64,000 nucleotides of DNA, taken from NCBI GenBank assembly GCA_025890175.1, contig JANPYM010000011.1, positions 374,982-438,981 on the forward strand, given 5' to 3'. Source of the DNA: Ciborinia camelliae. Lineage: Eukaryota; Ascomycota; Leotiomycetes; Helotiales; Sclerotiniaceae. Of this stretch, positions 14,880 through 27,500 are shown piece by piece. The notes beneath the pieces were generated by a model. It worked only from the letters and a program-made list of their open reading frames with translations, searched no databases and was not told where the DNA came from. The first letter of the stretch is position 1; each line of letters begins with the position of its first letter. A program made the translations under genes and the position numbers.

Positions 14880-15480
14880 AAGGCAACTAAATTATATAGA
14901 TTTTTATATAAATTGCCCCATTGATTAAAAATTGATATAATATTGGAACAATTTATGGCCGTTACAGTTATATTAGTTTATTTGTTTAAATACCAAAGGA
15001 TATATTGTTTTTATTAAAGTTGTTATATTATTTATTAATATATTTAAATAAAAATTAGATTATTTTTCAGACTTTATGTTAATTCAATGGATTAAATAAA
15101 GAATCAATTAATTCTAGGAATTTTTTGATTTTGAAAATGCCAATAAAAATCTATAAAAAAAAGTAAGTTATATTATAATCAATAATTACAAAGAATTTTG
15201 TTAAGGCTAATAATTTTAATTTTGATAAAATAATCAAATAAAATAATGATTTAATTAATAAAATAGTTTAATTAAATATATTGATTATAATAAAAGTGTA
15301 GGTTTAAGTCTAGATTATTATCCCTACCTAATAAATGCTATATAACTAATTATATAATAATTATTTTTATATTAAATTATATTTATTTAAATAATTTTTT
15401 TAGAAGGATCTTTTTTTTTTTAATATAGCTTTTTTATTTAATTATTGATCTACGGGTTTATTTTATATATTTATGTAATG
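14880..15480. other. relic region of moderately higher G+C
   Basis: Mixed-base words persist over about 600 bp: AATTGCCCCATTGATTAA, TTTATGGCCGTTACAG, GTGTAGGTTTAAGTCTAG, ATTATCCCTACCTAATAA. A short inverted pair (GTAGG near 15298, CCTAC near 15333) could form a weak hairpin, but I see no tRNA fold. No long frame survives. I read it as a decayed repeat of unknown family. Confidence 0.4.
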
Positions 15481-16747
15481 TATTTAATAAAATCAATAAA
15501 AATAACTTTAAATGTATAGATTAAAAACTTGAAATTTAATAAATTAATAATTGTCATTAACACAATAATAAAATAAAAATGTAAATTAATTATTTATTAT
15601 CAGCAAACTGATATTTTAATTTTTATTATTTATATATATATTTACTTTTTTATTTTTTATTTAATATATTTCGATTTAAACATTTTAATTAAATTAAAAT
15701 AAATATTAATCGGAATATATATTATTATTTTATGAAAATATTTAAAATATAAATCTTATTAATAATATATATATTCACTACATATAGCTAATATTTATTT
15801 TTATATAATAATAAATCCTATATTTTAATATAATTAGAATTAAATTTGAATATTATATATAAATAATTAATTGTTTTAATTATTATTTTATTAAAAAAAT
15901 ATTTTTATTATATATAATAATCTATAACGTTTTAAATTCAAATTATTAAAAATCTAATTAATTATTTAAAGTTATATAAATCCTATTAATTAGAATTAAT
16001 AATTATTATTTTTAATTATATAATAATTAATTATACATTATTTATTTATATAATATAAATTATATAATTTAAATTTAAATCAAAATATTAATATTTTTTA
16101 AAATTATTTAAAAATAAAAAAAATATAGATTTATTATATTAAATATTATTATTAATTTTTTTATTATTCGATTAATATTATTATACTATTATTAATTCTT
16201 TTTATTAATTAATATTATAAATACTATATTATTATTAATTTTTTTAATTAATTAATATTACAAAAATGATTTTACAAAATCAATTTTATTAAATATATTA
16301 AAATTAAATTTAATCAAAATATTAAGTTTTAATATATTAATTATATATTAAATATAAAATAAAAATAATTATAAAAATATAATAATAAAGAACAATTTAT
16401 TATAAATATTTTTATTTTTGTTTTTTTATTATATATAAAACAATTTTAAATAAAAATTTTTTTGTTATTAATAAAATTAATATAATATAATAAATATTAT
16501 ATCATTTATATTATTATTATAAATCAAATCCTTACATTTATATAAATAAAAGAAATAAAATAATAAAGCAAACTTGATTATTAAAAAACAAAAATATTTA
16601 TTATCTAAATATAAGCCAATTTAAAGTTTAATAATTTTAAATAATATATAAAATAATTGTGAATAATTATTTAAGTTTTGATATATTCCAATAATTTTAT
16701 ATATTTTCCAAATTTTGACTTGAAATTTATCTTTTATAATTTTTAAC
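15481..16747. other. featureless A+T-rich DNA, no gene seen
   Basis: Short imperfect echoes of TATTATTAATTTTTTTAATT near 16140-16260 suggest a local decayed duplication. Otherwise nothing is supported. Confidence 0.55.
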
Positions 16748-17015
16748 CTCGATTTTAATTTTTAAATAAAACCTTATAATATTTTTATACAATGAAGCCT
16801 ATCAAACTAACATATATAATTAACAATCTCCTCATCGACGATTACGATACAGAATTTATTTATTTGTTTATTCCCTAATATTATATAACATTATAATATT
16901 TGTTTTATTATGCAGTTTATTTATAAAAACATCCTAATACGATATTCAATCAAGACTCCGTATAATATAAAAACTTTAACATTAAATACTCATCGCCTTA
17001 ATCGAACCCTAATAC
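16748..17015. other. C-rich relic island
   Basis: About 270 bp with C well above G on +: GAAGCCTATCAAACTAACAT, CAATCTCCTCATCGACGATT, TACGATACAGAATTT, CATCGCCTTAATCGAACCC. This is one of the least A+T-biased spots outside the 60 kb region. Stops interrupt every frame within a few dozen codons. Likely a less mutated piece of an old repeat; the family is unknown. Confidence 0.45.
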
Positions 17016-17830
17016 AATAAAAAATATAATTATTATTTAAAAATATATATATAATATAAAATATTCTTTTATTAAACAACAATTTATAAAAAATAAAAAA
17101 ATAATAAATATTATTATCCGGATTTAAATATATAGTTTATATTTTAAATATTGTATTTTATAAATAATACAAAAACTATTTATAATATTTAAAAATATAA
17201 TATTTTGATTTTTAATTAATATAAAAAAAAAGTAAACTTTAATATTAATTATAATTATATTTTAAAATATAATTTAAAATTAAAAATAATAATATAAATT
17301 TTAATTAAAGTTTTTATTTATATTATTTTATAAATTTTAATTAATAATTTTGAAAAAAAATTAAAATATAAAAATATTTTAAAAAAATTAAATATTAAAA
17401 TTAAATTATATAATCAAAAAATAATTATATATAATTTATCTTTATAATTTTAATTATTATTTTATAAAAAAAATTATTTTATAATAAAAAATCGATTTTT
17501 TATATTGTATCGTTTCAAATATTACCAAATTTCGATTCCCCCTAAAAATTATTTTTATTTAAATTATATTATTAAATTTAAATTAAAATCAAAAAAATTA
17601 TATTAAAACTTAATTTTTATTAATATTATTATTATATAAATATATAACCTTTTAAATTAATATATTTTTTAAACAAATAATTTTTTAAGTTAATAATAAA
17701 AAAATTTTTTGTTTTAAAAAAAGAGGATATAAATTGAAAATCTAAATTTTATATATTTATAAACAATTTTTAAAAACTAAAATTATATTAATTATATAAT
17801 ATATAATATATTTAAGGCATTTTTGTTTTT
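17016..17830. other. featureless A+T-rich DNA, no gene seen
   Basis: Nothing supported beyond short A+T-rich runs. Confidence 0.55.
17700..17800 (+). repeat. copy of a short dispersed repeat (partner near 21145-21245)
   Basis: The run GATATAAATTGAAAATCTAA, then ATTTTATATATTTATAAACA, then ATTTTTAAAAACTAAAATTA, ATTAA resembles the run at 21170-21245 (ATATAAATTGAAAATCTAAA, TTTTGTATGTTTATAAGC, AATTTTTAAAAATTAAGATT, ATATTAATT). The differences are mostly G/A and C/T. The upstream words TGTTTTAAAAAAAGAG and TGTTTTGATGAAAAA are also alike. The family is unknown. Confidence 0.5.
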
Positions 17831-18256
17831 ATAATTTTTTAAATAATTTTTTAAATTAATAATTTTTTAAACCAATAATCTTTTAAATGAATAATTTTTC
17901 AAATTAATAATCTTTTAAACCAATAATTTTTCAAACGAATAACTTTTTAAATAAATAATTTTTTAAGCGAATAACTTTTTAAACTAATAATCTTTTAAAC
18001 CAATAATTTTTTAAACAAATAATTTTTTAAACAAATAATTTTTCAAACAAATAATTTTTTAAATAAATAATTTTTCAAACTAATAATTTTTTAAATTAAT
18101 AATCTTTCAAGTAAATAATTTTTTAAATTAATAATTTTTTAAGCTAATAATTTTTTAAACAAATAATTTTTCAAACAAATAATTTTTTAAATAAATAATT
18201 TTTCAAACTAATAATTTTTTAAATTAATAATCTTTTAAATAAATAATTTTTTAAAT
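17831..18256. repeat. 16-bp minisatellite, about 26 units
   Basis: Near-perfect 16-bp period with consensus AATAATTTTTTAAACA. The variable positions are a C/T in the T run (TTTTTC, ATCTTT) and the two or three bases before the next AATAAT (ACCA, ACAA, ATTA, ACTA, GCGA). An 80-bp segment starting at 18031 recurs at 18159, exactly 128 bp (8 units) later, so part of the array was duplicated as a block. The period is not a multiple of three, so it is not a coding repeat. Confidence 0.9.
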
Positions 18257-19388
18257 TTAATTATTTTAAAGATTAAATATAAATAAAAAATATGGCTTAT
18301 ATAGATATATAGTTTGTTGAATAAATTTATTAGTTATAATAATTTTATCTAAACAAAATAAAGTTAAAACATTTATCTCTATTTTATATAATAAATTATA
18401 ATAATCTTTTTAATTTAATAATATTAAATTTTTTTTTTCAAAATATAGATTGAATATTAGTATTATCTTTATAATATATATATAATAATAATAATTAATA
18501 AATATTATTATATCTAAAACAAAGTAAAAAGATTTTTAAATACAAAAAACCATCTATTCCATTTTTATAATAATCAATTTATATATATAATTTATTTTAT
18601 TTATTAAAATTAATTATTTTTTATTTTACTTTTAAATTTTCTTAAAAAATTTAATATTTTATAATATTTTAATTATTTTATAGTATTATGTAATAATTTG
18701 TAAAATATATTATAAATCAAATTAATTAAAACAAAAAAAACATTAATCTTTAATAATTTTTTAGTAACCCTATTTAGTTATTATTAACTGATTTATAGAT
18801 TTTTTATAATTATATAATTATTAAAAAATCTAAAAATAAAATAAACTACTTTTGTTTTATTAGATTATAAGATTTTATTTTACTTATATTTAGATCTTTA
18901 TAATAATTAAACGAATTTATTATTTTTATTATAAATAATATATAATTTTTTAATATTAAAATAGATTATATTTTTATTAAAATAAGGTATATTATTAATT
19001 ATATAAACCTATAAATAATCTTAAATAATTTTAATTAATTAATTTATAAAATTTTATAATTATAAAATTATTAAAAAATAAATTTAAAAATAAAATAACT
19101 TATAATATATCAATATAATATATTTATTTATAAATTAGAATTAATAAATTTATTAAATAATCATTTAAATAATATAAATAAATAATTTAATTTTAAATTA
19201 AAAAAAAAATAATTAACATTTTACCTTAATTATAAAAATTATAATATTTATTTAAATTTAAATTTATAAAATTATATTTTTTATTAATTGCTTTATAATA
19301 TTAATTTTTTAAAAATTTTTTAAAATTCTTTATATAATATTTATTTGTTAAAATATTTATTCTTTAAAAAATTAAATAATTTTAATAA
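18257..19388. other. featureless A+T-rich DNA, no gene seen
   Basis: Nothing supported. A few G+C-richer words only (AAACCATCTATTCC near 18547, AGTAACCCTATTTAG near 18762). Confidence 0.55.
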
Positions 19389-19479
19389 TTAATTTATTAA
19401 TAATATTAATATATAAAAATTAATAAATAATATATTAAATATCAATAAATAAAAAAGAAAAGGAATATATAATAAAATT

Positions 19480-19675
19480 GAAATAAATAATAAAGTATAT
19501 TTATTAATAAATAAAAAATATAAAGATAAAAAATAAAAAAAAATTAATATAATTGATTTTATTAATATTATAAAATATAAAAACAAAATTTTGAAAAAAA
19601 ATAATAATAAAAATAAAAAATAAAAAAAGATTAATATAATTAATTTTGTTAATATTATAGGATATAAAGATAAAA
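19480..19675. repeat. 87-bp tandem duplication, 2 units, joining the 72-bp array
   Basis: ATTAATATAATT(G/A)ATTTT is found at 19543 and again at 19630, 87 bp apart, with matching flanks (ATTATAAAATATAAA versus ATTATAGGATATAAA). 87 is 29 codons, so the - strand frame stays open through both units. That frame (19389-19745, - strand, 118 codons) starts at ATG in the neighbouring 72-bp unit and encodes a Leu/Ile/Phe-rich string with no recognisable domain. I treat it as a product of repeat structure, not an established gene. Confidence 0.6.
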
Positions 19676-20107
19676 CTTTAAGAGGGGATAATAATAAAGA
19701 TATGGGAATAAATGTTAATAAAATAAATCGATCGGACGCTAACATTTAAAAAGATAATAATAATTATAAAAATAATAAAATAAATATTAATAAAATAGAT
19801 TGTTTAGGTGTTAATATTTGAAGAGATAATAATAATTATAAAGATAATAAAGTAAATACTGATAAAATAAATTATTTAAATATTAACATTTAAAAAAATA
19901 ATAACGATTGTAAAGATAATAAAATAAATATTAATAGAATAAATTATTTAAATATTAATATTTAAAAAAATAATAATAATTATAAAGGTAATAAAGTAAG
20001 TATTAATAAAATAAATTGTTTGAGTGTTAATATTTGGAGAAATAATAATAATTATAAAAATAATAAAATAAATATTAATAAAATAAATCGTTTAAACAAT
20101 AATATTT
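19676..20107. repeat. 72-bp tandem repeat, 6 units
   Basis: The word AA(C/T)ATTT recurs at 19741, 19813, 19885, 19957, 20029 and 20101, exactly 72 bp apart each time. The first unit, ending at 19747, lacks about 6 bp and is the most G+C-rich (GGGGATAATAATAAAG, CGATCGGACGCTAACATTT). Units differ mainly by A/G and C/T changes. 72 bp is 24 codons. On the - strand one frame reads a hydrophobic 24-residue unit, open in the first unit and interrupted by TAA in the next one. Confidence 0.85.
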
Positions 20108-21699
20108 TAAAAAAAAATAATGAAATTTGTAATAATAATAAAATATATATTAAAATGAAAATATTTAATAATTAGTTTTCAAATATAAGTTTTTTTTTAA
20201 TAATTTTATATATTTATAATAATAAAGCTATTTTATTTTATATTCTTAAAATTTAATTTCTTTATTTTTTGTATTTTAAATAAATATTATTAAATCTATT
20301 TTAACGTTTTTTTTTTTTTTTAATATTTTTATTTTTAATAATTAAATCTTTAATACTATATATAGATTTTTTGAATTCTATAAAATTATTAAATAAATAA
20401 TTGATCAAATTAAATTTTTTTTTTTGTAATAAATTAATTTATAGTTCCAATTATAAATTAATTTGTATATTATATTTATTATAAAAAACAATTAAGATTT
20501 ATTATTATTTGATTTATATATTTCAAACCGTTGATATATATAATTATATATAATAATAATTATATCTAAATTTTGAAATAATATCTTTTAAAATTATTCT
20601 TTTTTTTTATATAAATCAAATTTTCTTTTATTATTTAATATTCGAGATTTAATTTGAGTTTAAATTTTTTTAAATTTTTGAAACTTGAAAATTTTTGAAT
20701 TAAATATATTATAAAAAAAAATAATATACAAAATAATTAAAATATAATAAATATTTATAAACTTAATATTTTTTAATTTTTTTAAAAATATAATAAATAA
20801 TATCTTTTTAAATATTTATAAATATTTATATTGTTATAACAATATAAATAAAATATTTTGTATTTTTTATTTTAACAATTAATAATTAGTTTATTATATT
20901 AAATTATTTTTAATAATAAAAATTTTAAAATATTTTAAAATTCTCCTTACAATTTATTATTTTATAATATTTATAAATTAATTTATCTTAATTTAAATAT
21001 TTTTATTTAATTATATTTAAATAAAAAAGATATAATAATATTTTTTTTATACAAAATAAAATTAGTAATAAATTATATTTCCTTATAGTTTATTATTTTG
21101 AATTTTATATTAATTTATTTTAATAAAAAATTAAGCAAAAAAAATAAATTTGTTTAAAATTGTTTTGATGAAAAAAAATATAAATTGAAAATCTAAATTT
21201 TGTATGTTTATAAGCAATTTTTAAAAATTAAGATTATATTAATTAAAAATTATATAATATAATTAAATTATTTTTATTATTAATAATAAAAATATTATTT
21301 TTATAAAATAAATATTTCGGATTTTAATAATTTTTGTAATAATTAAATAATTATAATTTTTTTATAATTTTATAATTTTACAATAAAAAAAAATAGGGAA
21401 TTTAAAAAATTTTATTATTATTTATTTAATTTAAAAAATTTAGGAAGATTTAAATTATATATTTAATTAATATTTAATTAAAATATAATTAATTAATAAT
21501 TAATTATATTAAAATTATTTTATTTTAAATTTGATACAAAATTTAAATATAATTTTTAATTTATTATTTAACAAATTTAAATTTTTATTTAAATTTACAA
21601 TTAACAAATAAGGGATTTTTAGATTTTATTTTTTTTTAAAATAAATTATTAATATTATTAGTATATTTATATTAATTATTTTATTTAATAAATTTATAA
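20108..21699. other. featureless A+T-rich DNA, no gene seen
   Basis: Nothing supported. The phrase AAATTGAAAATCTAAATTTT with a matching tail (ATTTATAAACAATTTTTAAA / GTTTATAAGCAATTTTTAAA) occurs here at about 21181 and also at about 17732, with the order of words kept for about 65 bp. This hints at one dispersed old repeat present twice. Confidence 0.5.
21145..21245 (+). repeat. copy of a short dispersed repeat (partner near 17700-17800)
   Basis: Same orientation and word order as the copy at 17.7 kb. This copy keeps more G (TTTGTATGTTTATAAGC versus TTTATATATTTATAAAC), so the other copy looks more mutated. Non-coding. Confidence 0.5.
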
Positions 21700-22075
21700 T
21701 AAATATAATATTGAAAAATATTTATATTATATTTTTTAATAAATTAAGATTTATTAATATTAATTAGATTAATAAATTTTTTATAATATTAAAAAATATC
21801 TATATTGTATTCCTTAACAAATTAAAATCTATCAATATTAATTAGATTAATAAATACTTTATAATATTAAAAAGTACCTACATTACACCCCCCAACAAAC
21901 CAAGATCTATTAATATTGACTAGGTTAATAGATTCTTTATAATATTAAAAAGTATTTACATTGTATTCCCTAATAAACCAAAATTTATTAATATTAATTA
22001 AATTAACAAATTCTTCATGATATTGAAAAATATCTATATTGTATCTTTTAATTTTAATATTAATTAGATTAATTT
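21700..22075. repeat. 78-bp tandem repeat, about 4.5 units, middle units least decayed
   Basis: The anchor TTAATTAGATT (variants TTGACTAGGTT, TTAATTAAATT) lies at 21760, 21838, 21916, 21994 and 22060. The spacings are 78, 78, 78 and 66 bp, the last from a 12-bp deletion. The unit starting at 21838 holds the most C (GTACCTACATTACACCCCCC, AACAAACCAAGATCT); units towards the edges have T at the same positions. Nearly all differences are transitions, with one A/T transversion noted. A partial further copy (AATAAATACCTACATTGTAT) lies near 22172. 78 bp is 26 codons, but no frame is open across the array. Confidence 0.85.
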
Positions 22076-22900
22076 TATGTATTCCGTTAATCATTCTTGA
22101 CCTCTCTTTAATTCTTATTAAATATTTTGATTATACTATTTAATCGCTTTATAACAAATTTGATATTATTAATAAATACCTACATTGTATTTCTTATTTA
22201 TTAATAATACTATATTTTTAATCTTAATCGATTATTTTCTTTAATCAGCTTTTCAATTTTTTTAGTTATACTTAAAAATGTTTTTTACTTTACTATTTAT
22301 AAATATTTAGAAATTATTTTTAATATAATAATAAATCCTTTTTAAAATTTTATTTGAATATTAATAACCATTAATAGAAAAAATTTATTTAAAAAATTAT
22401 TAAAATATAAATTAACTTATTGTATTGTTAAATTTTATCTAATAATTTATATAATTTTAATTAAATTAATTAAATATTTGGATTATCTTTATATACCAAT
22501 AATATAAATAAAAATTATTAAAACATTAAAATTTTAATTTAATAATTAAATTTTAAATTAAATTTTTGATTTTATAATAATATAATCTTTTTTATTTCAA
22601 AATTAACGATTTTATAAAATATTAAAAACTTTTTTTGTATTATTATTATATAAAAATATTTTATAAATTAAAAAATTAATAATATATTAATTATGTATAA
22701 TCTTTTTTTTGTTTTATATAATATAATATTACAATTTGTTAATTTCGTTTTGTAATATATAATTAGATATTATTATAATAAATATAATATTTAAAAAATA
22801 AATTTATATGTTTAAATAATTCTTTATTATTTTAATTAAACGTTTTTATAGATTTTTTATTTTTTAACTATTTTTCAAAGATTTTATTTGTTTAATTTTT
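22076..22900. other. A+T-rich DNA with a C-biased first 200 bp
   Basis: From 22076 to about 22260 C exceeds G on + (CTTGACCTCTCTTTAATTC, TTAATCGCTTTATAAC). It includes the partial 78-bp unit and a possible decayed continuation of that array. The rest is featureless. Confidence 0.5.
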
Positions 22901-23053
22901 AGGTGGCGTTATATATAAATCCAAATAAATATCTTAAGTATTTTAGTTTTTTTATTTTCGTACAAACATTTTTATATTAAGTTATAATTGCGAAATCGAG
23001 ATTTTTAACCCTAGAATTTTAATTCGAGATATTAAATTCGTTTATACGCTGTT
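22901..23053. other. relic island with repeated TCGAGAT
   Basis: A G+C-richer spot: GGTGGCGTTATATATAAATC, TTTCGTACAAAC, GCGAAATCGAGATTTTTAAC, CCTAGAATTTTAATTCGAGA, TTCGTTTATACGCTG. TCGAGAT occurs twice about 30 bp apart. No frame or known motif. Confidence 0.4.
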
Positions 23054-23639
23054 TCAATTTATTTTTTATAAAATTTATAAATATTTATATTATATTTGAA
23101 AAGAGCAAAATAATTTTTGAAATTAAAATATATTTTTTAAAAAAAGATTAATATAAATAATTAAGATTTTTAAATATATTAATTTTTTTTTTGAATATTT
23201 TTATTATTTATATTTTGTATTATATAAAAACAATATTTAAATATTACGAATTTATAATTTTAATAAAATTAAAATTTGTGTATTTATTTTTATTATTTAA
23301 AATTTAATTATAAAATTTAATTAAATAATTAATTTTTTTTAAAAAAAATTAATACAATAAAAATATAAATAAAATTAATATATTAATCCTTATCTTTTTT
23401 TATTATTATATAAAAAAATCAAATTCTTGGGATTTGGGTAATATTTTGTTATATTTAAATTTTAATTTTTTGATATGTAATTTAGCGGAATAAAATAGTA
23501 TATAAATAATAATAATTATATAAATTTTTATATTTTTAATTATTTTTTAATATTAAATATATATTTTTATTTTTTTTTATATTATATAATTTTATTTTTT
23601 TTAGTATTACATATTTTTTAAAATAATATTAAACACAGA
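23054..23639. other. featureless A+T-rich DNA
   Basis: Nothing supported. A small mixed-base spot lies at about 23418-23490 (TCTTGGGATTTGGGTAAT, AATTTAGCGGAATAAAA). Confidence 0.5.
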
Positions 23640-23835
23640 TTTTTATTTTATTTAAAACTTTTTGAATTAATATCTCAAAAATTCCAATAATACTAAGATT
23701 CTTGGTTATAATCAAAATTTTTCCAATTCCAATAATAATCAAAATCATTTTAATTAAAATCTTTTCGATTCTAGGAATAGCTAAAATTATTTTAATTAAA
23801 ACTATTCCAGCCAAAATCATTTTAGCCTTAATATT
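23640..23835. repeat. short-period repeat open on both strands (about 65 codons each)
   Basis: Diverged units built on (C/T)AAAAT(C/T)ATTTTAATTAAAA and AATTCCAATAAT recur at spacings of about 30 and 42 bp, all multiples of three. Frames 23702-23899 (+) and 23629-23820 (-) are both stop-free and encode Ile/Lys/Leu/Pro strings. Neither has a recognised domain. Being open on both strands points to the repeat structure, not to a gene on either. Confidence 0.5.
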
Positions 23836-24817
23836 AATTATTATTATAATTTTAATTTTTTATTTAATAATTTTAATGTATTTATTAATATTTTTTTAAT
23901 TATTTTAATTTTATTATAATAATATAATATTCTTTTTTTATTTTATATTTATTAATTTAATTTATTTTTAATATTATATATTATTTTTTTTATCAATAAT
24001 AAACCTTGTATATATTATAATTTAATATTATATATAAAAAAGTTAAGAAAAGATTTAAATGTATAAATAAAAAAAATAAAAATAATTAAATTAAAACAAA
24101 AATTTTAAAGATAAGGGTAAATTTTAATTATTTAAATTATTTTTTTTTTTTTAAATAATTAATATTTTATTTTTAAATTTAAGTATAATATAAAATAGAT
24201 CTTAAAAACTTTTATTAGATTTGTTAATTATATTATGGAATGGCTACAAAATTTTAAAATTATAAATAAATTGTAATTCAAAAAATAAAAAGAATTGGAT
24301 AAAAAATTAAAAAAATAAAATAAAAAATTAATAAAATAAAACAAAAAATAAATAAAATTAAATGTTATAAAGATTAAATATACTAAATATTTTTAATATA
24401 TGTAAAAAAATTGAATATTTATAGTAAACAATATTTTGTTTTAAATAAATTGAATATTTTTTATATAAATTTGGGGATAATAAAATAAAAAAAAAATAAA
24501 AAAATATATTTAATTATTAATTTTGTTTTGTTATTTTTTTATATTTAATTATAAATATATAATAATTATTTTTTGAAAATTATTTTTTTATATTTAGTTT
24601 TTAATAAATAATAATTATTTAATAATACTAAAAGATATTAACTAAATAGCTTTAGCTTTTATAATTTTATTATTATAATTTATTAAAGTATTTTTGATTA
24701 ATAATATAAAGTTTATTAATTTGTTAAGCAAATTTATTAATATATTTTATTTTTATTAATAATATAAAACATTTTAAAATAAATTTTTATTCTTTTTTAT
24801 TAATTATAAAAAAATAT
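23836..24817. other. featureless A+T-rich DNA
   Basis: Nothing supported. The only mixed-base spot is TTATGGAATGGCTACAAAA near 24233. Confidence 0.5.
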
Positions 24818-25003
24818 TTGATTCTAAAAATTTTATTAATTTATCTATTTTTTGAACAAAATCTTTTAATGAAAAATTATCCTCAAATAAATCCTTATTC
24901 TGATTATAAATACTTGAGTAGGGGTGTAAGTTCAAAAATAGCTGTAAATTATATATTTTTTATTAATTTATTAAAGATAAGGGTAATTATGGGCTTAAAT
25001 TAG
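24818..25003 (+). other. short open frame, no recognised domain (doubtful)
   Basis: A 61-codon stop-free frame beginning at TTG. The first ATG is at 24869 and would give 45 residues. Unlike most frames here, its middle part has mixed composition (residues reading NPYSDYKYLSRGVSSKIAV). I recognise no family, and no promoter or intron signal supports it. It could be a scrap of a decayed transposon gene or chance. Confidence 0.15.
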
Positions 25004-26289
25004 ATTGTTTTAATTTAATGTTATAAAAAAATAATATTAAAATTCTATGTTAATTTTGTATTATTCAAATTCTTAAAATCAAGAAATTTGAAAAATATAA
25101 ATATACAGTAATATAAATATTTTATTGAAAAAGCTAAATATATAATTAAATATTAGATTATATTTCAATTTAATAAATAAATTATTTTGATTTTAAATAA
25201 TATTTTTATTAAAATATTTAAGAAATATTTAAAAATTCTTTTTTTTGGTACAATTTGTTTTAATCAACTTATTATTGATTTCTAAATTATCTTTAAAACT
25301 TATTATTAAATAATCTTAATAAAAATTTTAAAGGAGATAGAAGGTAATACTTATAAATTTGTATTATATATATTATCTTTTTATTTTATTATAAATTATG
25401 GAGAAAATATTATTTTACTATATTTTGCTTTATTTAAGGTAGTTATTTTTTTTATATTAAATTGAAAAAAGATTAATTTATTTTATAATGTATAAAATAG
25501 TATAAAAAGATTATTAAATATATTTTTTAATATATATATATTTATAATTAATATTAAATTCTAATTAAGATATAAAAAATCAGTAAGAGTTTGATAATAT
25601 TAAATATTATAAATTTTTTTTTATTCAAATTTATATATGATAAAGATTTTTGGGTTTTGATTTTATTAAAAAAATAATATTATTAATTAATAAAGAAATT
25701 AATAATAATTTAATATATTAAAAAATATATTATAAAAAAACAAAACAATTTTTAGAAATTATTAATATTCAAAAAATATTAACAATATATTTAAAAAAAA
25801 TATTTTAATAAATTAAATAAAAACAATTATTTGAGTTAAAAAGTTTATTTTATTAAAATCAGTTTTGTTAAATTTACAAAAATATTTAAAATTATATAGT
25901 TAATCTAAAATTTATTAAAAAAAATCTAAAAGTTTTAAATTTATAAATAAAAAAATCAAAAAACTTTAATATGATTTAATTATAAATAATATTATTGTTA
26001 TTAATATATTTGTTAATCAAAGTTTAAAAAAAAAGTGAATATATAAGATATTTAGAAATAATTTTTGATTTTTGTTTTAAAAATTATTTATAATCTTAAG
26101 GTATAAATAAAAATGTTTTATCAATTGTTAAAACAAATTATATTATTTATTAATTATTAATTTAATTTAATTTTAAATTATAAAAATTAATAATTGGACA
26201 AAATATAACATTTATAATTTTTAATTATATTAAAAATTCTATTATTAATTATAATTCGATAAATAAATTGTATATATATATAAAAAAGA
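25004..26289. other. featureless A+T-rich DNA, no gene seen
   Basis: Nothing supported. Confidence 0.55.
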
Positions 26290-27500
26290 ATTTATATTTA
26301 GTATTTTGTAAAATCAATTATTCAAATAATAAATCCTTTCCCTATTCAAATACAAAGATTATATCGAATTATTTGAAAATATTAATCCTTTACACTATAT
26401 TATTTCGAATTATATTTTTATAAATGTTTTTTAATATTAAAACGCTATTTTATTTGTTTTAAATATTTAGGGTAAATATTGTATTAATAATTAATAATAA
26501 AGTTTATTATATTAAAAAAAATCAAAAATTTATTATTTTATTTTAAAAAATAACTTTAAGAATTATTATAATATTAAAACGTTTTCAATTTATTGCAATT
26601 ATTATAATCTTAAAATATAATTTATAGATTATAATATTTATTAAATTAATTCTTGAGAATTCTAATTTTTATATATAATATAACAATAAGTTTGGATTTG
26701 GAAAATTGTAAGGACTTAAATTTTATTGTATAGATTTTTTTTTTAAATTTATTAATTTATTTATAAAATATAATTTTAATAAAAAGAAAATATATTAATC
26801 TTAAACAAAAAATATTTTATAACTTTTTTACAATTTATAATTATTAATATAAAAATATTTGTATTTATAAAATATTTATTATTTTTAAAAAAATGGTTTA
26901 TATTTCTATATTTTAAAGAAAATATTTTTTTAATAATAAAAATAAATTATTTAAATATTATTTTAAAAACAAAAAAATATTATTCTTTTTAAAATCTAAA
27001 TTATCAAATTTATAAAATTAAAATATATTTTATAAAAAAAAACAAACAACCAAATTTAATATAAAATTTTTGCCAATTAAATTATTATCTCATATCTTAA
27101 AGTTTATCCTTTTTTATAATTTAGAATACGAAAAGCAATTTTTTTTTTTTTTTTTTTATGTATTAGTATTTTACCCTATCAACTCCTTTCAATTGATTAA
27201 TATCAATTATTAAATAAATCAATTATTATAATTCATATTCAAAAAATAAATAACAAATTCAATAAATCTTTATATAATACTTTTTTTGAGGATAATATCA
27301 AGATTTAAAAATTTTTTGCCTAATTTATCCAATTTTTAAACTGCCCATTCACCGATAAACCCAAAATAATACAAGTTTACTTTAAAAATGCTATACCAAT
27401 TATTTAATATTAAATAAATTAAAATAATAAAAAACATTTTATAAACATAAAATACAATATTATCCTATAATATTATTGTACAATAACAATAATCTTATTA
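26290..27500. other. A+T-rich block with patches of C-over-G bias
   Basis: At about 26320-26440 and 27160-27400 C is clearly commoner than G on + (AATCCTTTCCCTATTCAAAT, TTTACCCTATCAACTCCTTT, ACTGCCCATTCACCGATAAA). No frame and no array. A T run of about 19 lies near 27139-27157. The patches may be relics of repeats mutated mainly on the - strand. Confidence 0.45.

Noticed and set aside
17831..18256. CRISPR array
   Set aside because: The 16-bp units are contiguous with no unique spacers; none of the arrays in the window has a repeat-spacer layout.
23629..23899. Genes on both strands at 23.6-23.9 kb
   Set aside because: The two strands are open together because of a short repeat with a codon-multiple period; nothing favours either.
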